Source: Chlamydiota bacterium (lineage in GTDB: Bacteria; Chlamydiota; Chlamydiia; Chlamydiales; Parachlamydiaceae). Taken from it: 64,000 nt of DNA. The stretch is from the NCBI GenBank assembly GCA_013287915.1, contig JABDCX010000004.1:1-64000 (forward strand), in the 5' to 3' direction. Shown here piece by piece: positions 59,714 through 64,000 of this stretch. Numbering within the stretch: position 1 is the stretch's first letter; every line of letters begins with the position of its first letter. The position numbers and the translations under genes are program-made. A model generated the notes under the pieces. It was not told the DNA's origin and did no database searches. It worked only from the letters and a program-made list of their open reading frames with translations.

Positions 59714-60309
59714 TGTTCACCATACCTTTGAAATGTTTGGAGGTTTAAATTCTGTTCTGGAAACAGTCTGCCTAATAGGGGAAGTTCCGAAATCTGTAGA
59801 ATTGCCTCTTCTGTATCGGGATGGGGAGCGCCATTGAAAATCAAGCCAAGAAGAGGAACACGACGCCTTTTGAGCGCCTCAATCGTTAACAACGTGTGAT
59901 TGATACTTCCGAGATAGTGCTTCGACACGACGACCCAACTACACCTCCAAGAAGCGAAGAGATCGATCGTCAATCTATCCACCGTATAGGGCACTAAAAG
60001 CCCACCCACGCCTTCGATGATGAGCGGACGAGTCGTTTCTGGGAGAGAAATCGATTCAGTGGAAATTGCCATTTTCTCAAGGCGGGCTGCAGCATGAGGC
60101 GAGACAGGCGCCTGAAAAGAGTACGCGGGGGGATGAATGACCCGCTCACTGCCCTCTAGCCACCCTTTCATGGTTGCTGTATCGCTGTTTGCCTCATTGC
60201 CACACTGGATTGGTTTCCAGTAGTCCCCCTGAAATAATAGGGTTAAAATGGCACTCACAACTGTTTTACCTACATCTGTGCCAATGCCAGCAACCATAAT
60301 CCTGCGCAT
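59680..60309 (-). CDS. bioD: Dethiobiotin synthetase
   Basis: VAGIGTDVGKTVVSAIL; KPIQCGN; IIEGVGGLLVP. Confidence 0.95.
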   Translation of the reverse strand: MRRIMVAGIGTDVGKTVVSAILTLLFQGDYWKPIQCGNEANSDTATMKGWLEGSERVIHPPAYSFQAPVSPHAAARLEKMAISTESISLPETTRPLIIEGVGGLLVPYTVDRLTIDLFASWRCSWVVVSKHYLGSINHTLLTIEALKRRRVPLLGLIFNGAPHPDTEEAILQISELPLLGRLFPEQNLNLQTFQRYGEQWQSNFYKHLP

Positions 60310-60310
60310 C

Positions 60311-61279
60311 TCAACTGCTCCTCTGTCGAAATGCAGGGCGCTTCTTCAAGCCGAGCAAAGCAAACATCTGCTCATCGGTATCCACAGGTGTGTTCGCCAC
60401 TGTAAGCAGCTTTTCACCTGAAAAAATGGAATTTGCACCCGCAAAGAAGCACAGAGCTTGCTGCTCATGCGACATCTCAATCCGCCCACAGGAGAGACGA
60501 ATCATTGCTTGAGGAAGCACAAGACGTGCAACTGCAATCACGCGCAGCATCTCCCAAGCCGATATTGTGGGTTGCTTTTCCAAGGGCGTACCGGGAATTT
60601 GGCTCAAGCGATTGATCGGAACAGACTCGGGGTGGGGATTTCTCGTGCACAAGGCCAACAAAAGCCCCAGGCGGTCTTGCACAGACTCGCCCATCCCTAA
60701 TATGCCTCCACAACACACGCTAAGAGAGGCTTTATCAACGACATCTAACGTATCCAACCGGTCATGATAGGTCCTGGTCGTGATGATCGTCTTGTAATAT
60801 TCTTCGGACGTATCCAAGTTGTGATTGTAGGCATACAATCCCGCCTCTTTCAAACGTTGCGCCTGAGGCTCTGTGAGCATTCCCAACGTACAACACACCT
60901 CCACCCCTAAATCGGTAATCCCTTTCACCATCCGCAGCACTTCCTCAAATGGCTTATTATTTCTGACCTCCCTCCAGGCAGCGCCTAAGCAGACTCGCGT
61001 TGCTCCACGCGCTACCGCTCTTTTAGCTTCGTTCAGCACTTCCTCGTAAGCCATCATCGGCTGTGCCGCTACAGAAGTTTGGTAGCGGGAAGATTGTGCA
61101 CAATACTTGCAATCCTCTGGGCATCCACCCGTTTTAATCGAAATCAAGCTGCACACCTGCACTTCCCCAAGAGGATGAAACTGGCCGTGCACCGCATGCG
61201 CTTTCGAAACCAATTCAAGCAAAGGCATGGCGTACAGTTCTTGCAATTCCTCTAATGTCCAGTCGTGTCGAATTGGCAT
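60311..61279 (-). CDS. bioB: Biotin synthase
   Basis: Radical [29 protein letters not shown]. Confidence 0.98.
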   Translation of the reverse strand: MPIRHDWTLEELQELYAMPLLELVSKAHAVHGQFHPLGEVQVCSLISIKTGGCPEDCKYCAQSSRYQTSVAAQPMMAYEEVLNEAKRAVARGATRVCLGAAWREVRNNKPFEEVLRMVKGITDLGVEVCCTLGMLTEPQAQRLKEAGLYAYNHNLDTSEEYYKTIITTRTYHDRLDTLDVVDKASLSVCCGGILGMGESVQDRLGLLLALCTRNPHPESVPINRLSQIPGTPLEKQPTISAWEMLRVIAVARLVLPQAMIRLSCGRIEMSHEQQALCFFAGANSIFSGEKLLTVANTPVDTDEQMFALLGLKKRPAFRQRSS

Positions 61280-61514
61280 TATTTCCTCTGTTTCATGCTG
61301 TTTTTCAAAAGAAATTCACATTTTATCTCTGTTTTTTGTCATTTTTCAATCAAAATTCTGTAGCTTACATGACTCTAAAAACTAGAAAATAGTTTATATA
61401 AAATACGAAAAGGTTTAAAAAGAAGATCAGAACGGGATTAGCTCGAGAGCATCTGGCCTGTTCGGAAAAACTAGAAAAGAGGCTTCAACACTTGGAACGA
61501 GGTTTGTTATTTTT

Positions 61515-62309
61515 ATGATAGAAGGTCTCTGCGGGAACAAAAATGTGGCAAGGATCTTGATTTTTCTGTTCGTGAATGGGAGATGCTATGGCACACAGCT
61601 CCACCGCGCGTTGAAAGTGCCCCTAACACCTCTTCAGAAGGCCTTAACCCGCCTAGAAACTGGGAGCGTGATCACCAGCTATTACGAAGGGAAAACGCGC
61701 CTCTACCAATTTAATCGCGCCTATCCGCTTCTTGCAGAGCTAGAGGAGCTGCTCAAAAAAGCCTACACCCTTTTGCCGCCGCACCAAAAGAAGGAGTACT
61801 ATGTCGCCAAGGAAGAGCCTAAGGCACCGACACTCAAGCCAGAAAATAACTTGCGCATCCTTCAACAGTTTTGGGATCGGCTACAAAGCGTTTCGCAACT
61901 GACGTTTCATGCCACGACAAAATCGAAAGAGGAGAGTGGCTGGAACGGAAAAGGGAAAGGTGAAGTGCTTGCTTCAAAAGAGGGTTCCAACACACTCATT
62001 TTCCACGAAAAGGGAACGTGGCAAGGGAAGCCAGGGGGCGAGGTGAATTTTACCAATGTCTTTCGCTGGACACTCGATCGGCAGGCGGGAGTGATCTCGT
62101 TGGAACACTTACGTCGAGGCAACGACCATCCGGTGTTTTTGTTCCATCTGGCTCCCTCTGGAATGCATTCGCTCGCCTCTGTTGACTCCCACCTATGCGG
62201 GGGAGATGCTTACTTCGGTCAGATCCATTTCGATCGCTATAGCTTGCGCTTGAATTGGCGCGTCATCGGCCCTAAGAAAAACGAAGAGATCGACTATTTC
62301 TACTTGTGA
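61515..62309 (+). CDS. Winged-helix-like N-terminus fused to a DUF6314-like beta-barrel domain
   Basis: FVNGRCYGTQLHRALKVPLTPLQKALTRLETGSVITSYYEGKTRLYQF (wHTH-like); LTFHATTKSKEESGWNGKGKGEV...GQIHFDRYSLRLNWRVIGPKKNEEIDYFY. Confidence 0.65.
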   Translation: MIEGLCGNKNVARILIFLFVNGRCYGTQLHRALKVPLTPLQKALTRLETGSVITSYYEGKTRLYQFNRAYPLLAELEELLKKAYTLLPPHQKKEYYVAKEEPKAPTLKPENNLRILQQFWDRLQSVSQLTFHATTKSKEESGWNGKGKGEVLASKEGSNTLIFHEKGTWQGKPGGEVNFTNVFRWTLDRQAGVISLEHLRRGNDHPVFLFHLAPSGMHSLASVDSHLCGGDAYFGQIHFDRYSLRLNWRVIGPKKNEEIDYFYL

Positions 62310-62310
62310 T

Positions 62311-63324
62311 TTAAGATACAGAATACGACTTACAAGCCGTTGCAAATTGAGTTGCATGCTGATCGATCAACTCACTGACTTGATTTGAAATCGGCGTTTT
62401 GACGACATCCATTAGACTTGATCGCATGATGTTGGCAAGACCATGCACTCCAATCGCAGAAAAACAGAGATGACACACCGGTTTTTCTAAAATAGCCCGC
62501 CCCATAGGCGTTTGACCAGTGCTGCGCATCTCGACTTGTCGCATGTTTACAACGATCTCTTTTAATACCGCGTTGTCCATTTTCTGAATTTCACTCTGAA
62601 TTGCTGCAAACCCCAGCACGCTATTGTTGATCAGACCATTAGCCTTTTTTATATCAAATTGCTCTCCTAATTCCTGTCCAAACTCACCCATTCTTTGAGT
62701 CATTGATGGATATAACATTGTCCTCAAAAATACTGCGACCTCCGTTCTAAATCCGTTTAAATTGATGATCTCAAATGAGGTAGAATCATTTGAGGCTACT
62801 TTGACGAGCCGTGCCGAAAGAGCCAGCTCTTTGGAGGTCATTTCAATGCAATACGTCTGTCCTATTTCCAGTTTATCGGGGATCTTAAATTCCACGTTTT
62901 CATTTGACCAAAGCTCGGGCTTTTCCTTGGTGATGTCAACCGTCGAAGCATCTATACAGGACCATCCAGAATCAGGGCTCTTGTCAAGAATATGCGTTTT
63001 TAAGACGAGATTGCGAATTTGCTTCTGAGTCACCTGAAGCGATAATTGTTCAAACGTAACGTCTTTTACAACACCGCTGCTTGACTGCGAGCGTTCTGTT
63101 CCTTCGCGAGATGACACGCTACAAGTAAAGGGAAGTCGCGTTGATGCACTAGCGAATATTCTCTGAGGCAGTTGCACCCAAACTTTCTTTTCGTCATCCT
63201 GAAATTCGAGATGGACAACCCTCACCTGCAAACCCGCTGTCCGTCCAGCCTGCGAGTTATTTGGCCCCTTCCAAACAAAATTGAGAGTAACCTGATCGGT
63301 AACGGTTATGGGTGCAGTTGCCAT
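62311..63324 (-). CDS. Hypothetical protein
   Basis: 337-aa ORF with consistent codon usage; no recognised family. Confidence 0.6.
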   Translation of the reverse strand: MATAPITVTDQVTLNFVWKGPNNSQAGRTAGLQVRVVHLEFQDDEKKVWVQLPQRIFASASTRLPFTCSVSSREGTERSQSSSGVVKDVTFEQLSLQVTQKQIRNLVLKTHILDKSPDSGWSCIDASTVDITKEKPELWSNENVEFKIPDKLEIGQTYCIEMTSKELALSARLVKVASNDSTSFEIINLNGFRTEVAVFLRTMLYPSMTQRMGEFGQELGEQFDIKKANGLINNSVLGFAAIQSEIQKMDNAVLKEIVVNMRQVEMRSTGQTPMGRAILEKPVCHLCFSAIGVHGLANIMRSSLMDVVKTPISNQVSELIDQHATQFATACKSYSVS

Positions 63325-63441
63325 AGTTAACCACCTCTTTTATAAGAGAAATATAACAGAAAGCAAATATATAACTCGGATGTTTGTACCTTGCAAGAAG
63401 ATCCCTCTTGCGCTATGCTCTGTTACCTTAACCCTGGAAGA

Positions 63442-64000
63442 ATGCCTATGTCCTTTCTTTCTCGTTTGCTTTTAGGCTCTAAACGACCGCCGTTTGACCT
63501 TTCCCTTTGTCTCATTGCCAATCGACCTTCCTTTCAAGACGAACAGGTTTTTTTCTCTAAAATTCAACGGGCGGTCAGGGGCGGCGTTACTTGCATCCAG
63601 CTGCGCGATCATCAAAATGATTTTGCCACTGTTCTAAAGACAGCTCAATATCTGAAAAATGTGATCAAAAACGTCCCCCTCTTCATCAACACCCCAAACC
63701 CTTTTCAACTGGTTCAAATGGTTGGCGCCGAGGGCATCTTCCTTGAAGAAAAATATTCCCCTACCGAAGCGAGAAAAAAATTAGGGGACAAAGCGATCAT
63801 TGGCTTGTCCGTTCAAACTCTACAAGACGTAACAGACACAACCCAAATGACAGAGATCGATTACATCAGCGTTAAAGTTGGCCCTTCAAACAAAACATGC
63901 CCTAAAAACGACATCATTTGGGGGGTGAAAGGGTTGAGAATCGTTCGAAAGCTCTCACCGCACCGCCTCGTTGCTGTTGGGGGTCTCAATTTAGATAACG
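63442..64000 (+). CDS. thiE: Thiamine phosphate synthase-like protein, 3' end beyond window
   Basis: Translation LCLIANRPSF...GVTCIQLRDHQND, VPLFINTPNPFQLVQMVGAEGIFLEE, IIGLSVQTLQDV, YISVKVGP, LVAVGGLNLDN; RBS-like GGAAG upstream; not in ORF track. Confidence 0.82.
   Translation, partial: MPMSFLSRLLLGSKRPPFDLSLCLIANRPSFQDEQVFFSKIQRAVRGGVTCIQLRDHQNDFATVLKTAQYLKNVIKNVPLFINTPNPFQLVQMVGAEGIFLEEKYSPTEARKKLGDKAIIGLSVQTLQDVTDTTQMTEIDYISVKVGPSNKTCPKNDIIWGVKGLRIVRKLSPHRLVAVGGLNLDN

Noticed and set aside
61280-61514. Possible BirA operator upstream of bioB
   Set aside because: No convincing TTGTAAACC-type inverted repeat found in the intergenic region.
1-64000. tRNA, rRNA, CRISPR arrays, transposases or integrases
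   Set aside because: Scanned by eye on both strands; no regularly spaced repeats, cloverleaf-like intergenic blocks or recombinase motifs seen. A tRNAscan/Infernal run would be decisive.

Overview
The window looks like a chromosomal segment of a Chlamydiae-like bacterium, probably an environmental or Parachlamydiales-type lineage. This is inferred from gene content: an aroA-aroK/L-aroC-aroB-aroDE operon order, an LL-diaminopimelate aminotransferase, DUF11-type and MOMP-like envelope proteins, and many effector-like ORFs. The core content includes shikimate and biotin genes, two multi-component efflux systems, a DUF990-type ABC exporter, MgtA, Upp, Dtd and a thiE truncated by the window end. 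The accessory content includes: (i) an LRR protein whose C-terminal half resembles the IpaH/SspH NEL E3 ubiquitin ligase domain; (ii) a large MGDG-synthase/UgtP-like glycosyltransferase behind an AT-only stretch; (iii) an AbiEi/AbiEii type IV toxin-antitoxin pair with two palindromic operator-like sites; (iv) a ribbon-helix-helix antitoxin overlapping a 37-aa Doc toxin remnant that the ORF track misses, followed by a perfect 24-bp-arm palindrome; (v) an apparent ABC-ATPase/HlyD fusion and a split OMF gene, each explained by one extra T in a poly-T run of the same operon; (vi) a sialidase-like BNR protein next to a DapA/NanA-family aldolase; (vii) a secreted polysaccharide-deacetylase-like protein lacking the metal triad, beside a secreted nucleotidyltransferase and a NagZ-type GH3; (viii) a bio cluster without bioF. 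No tRNA, rRNA, CRISPR array or transposase was recognised. All family assignments come from reading motifs by eye; no database search was run.
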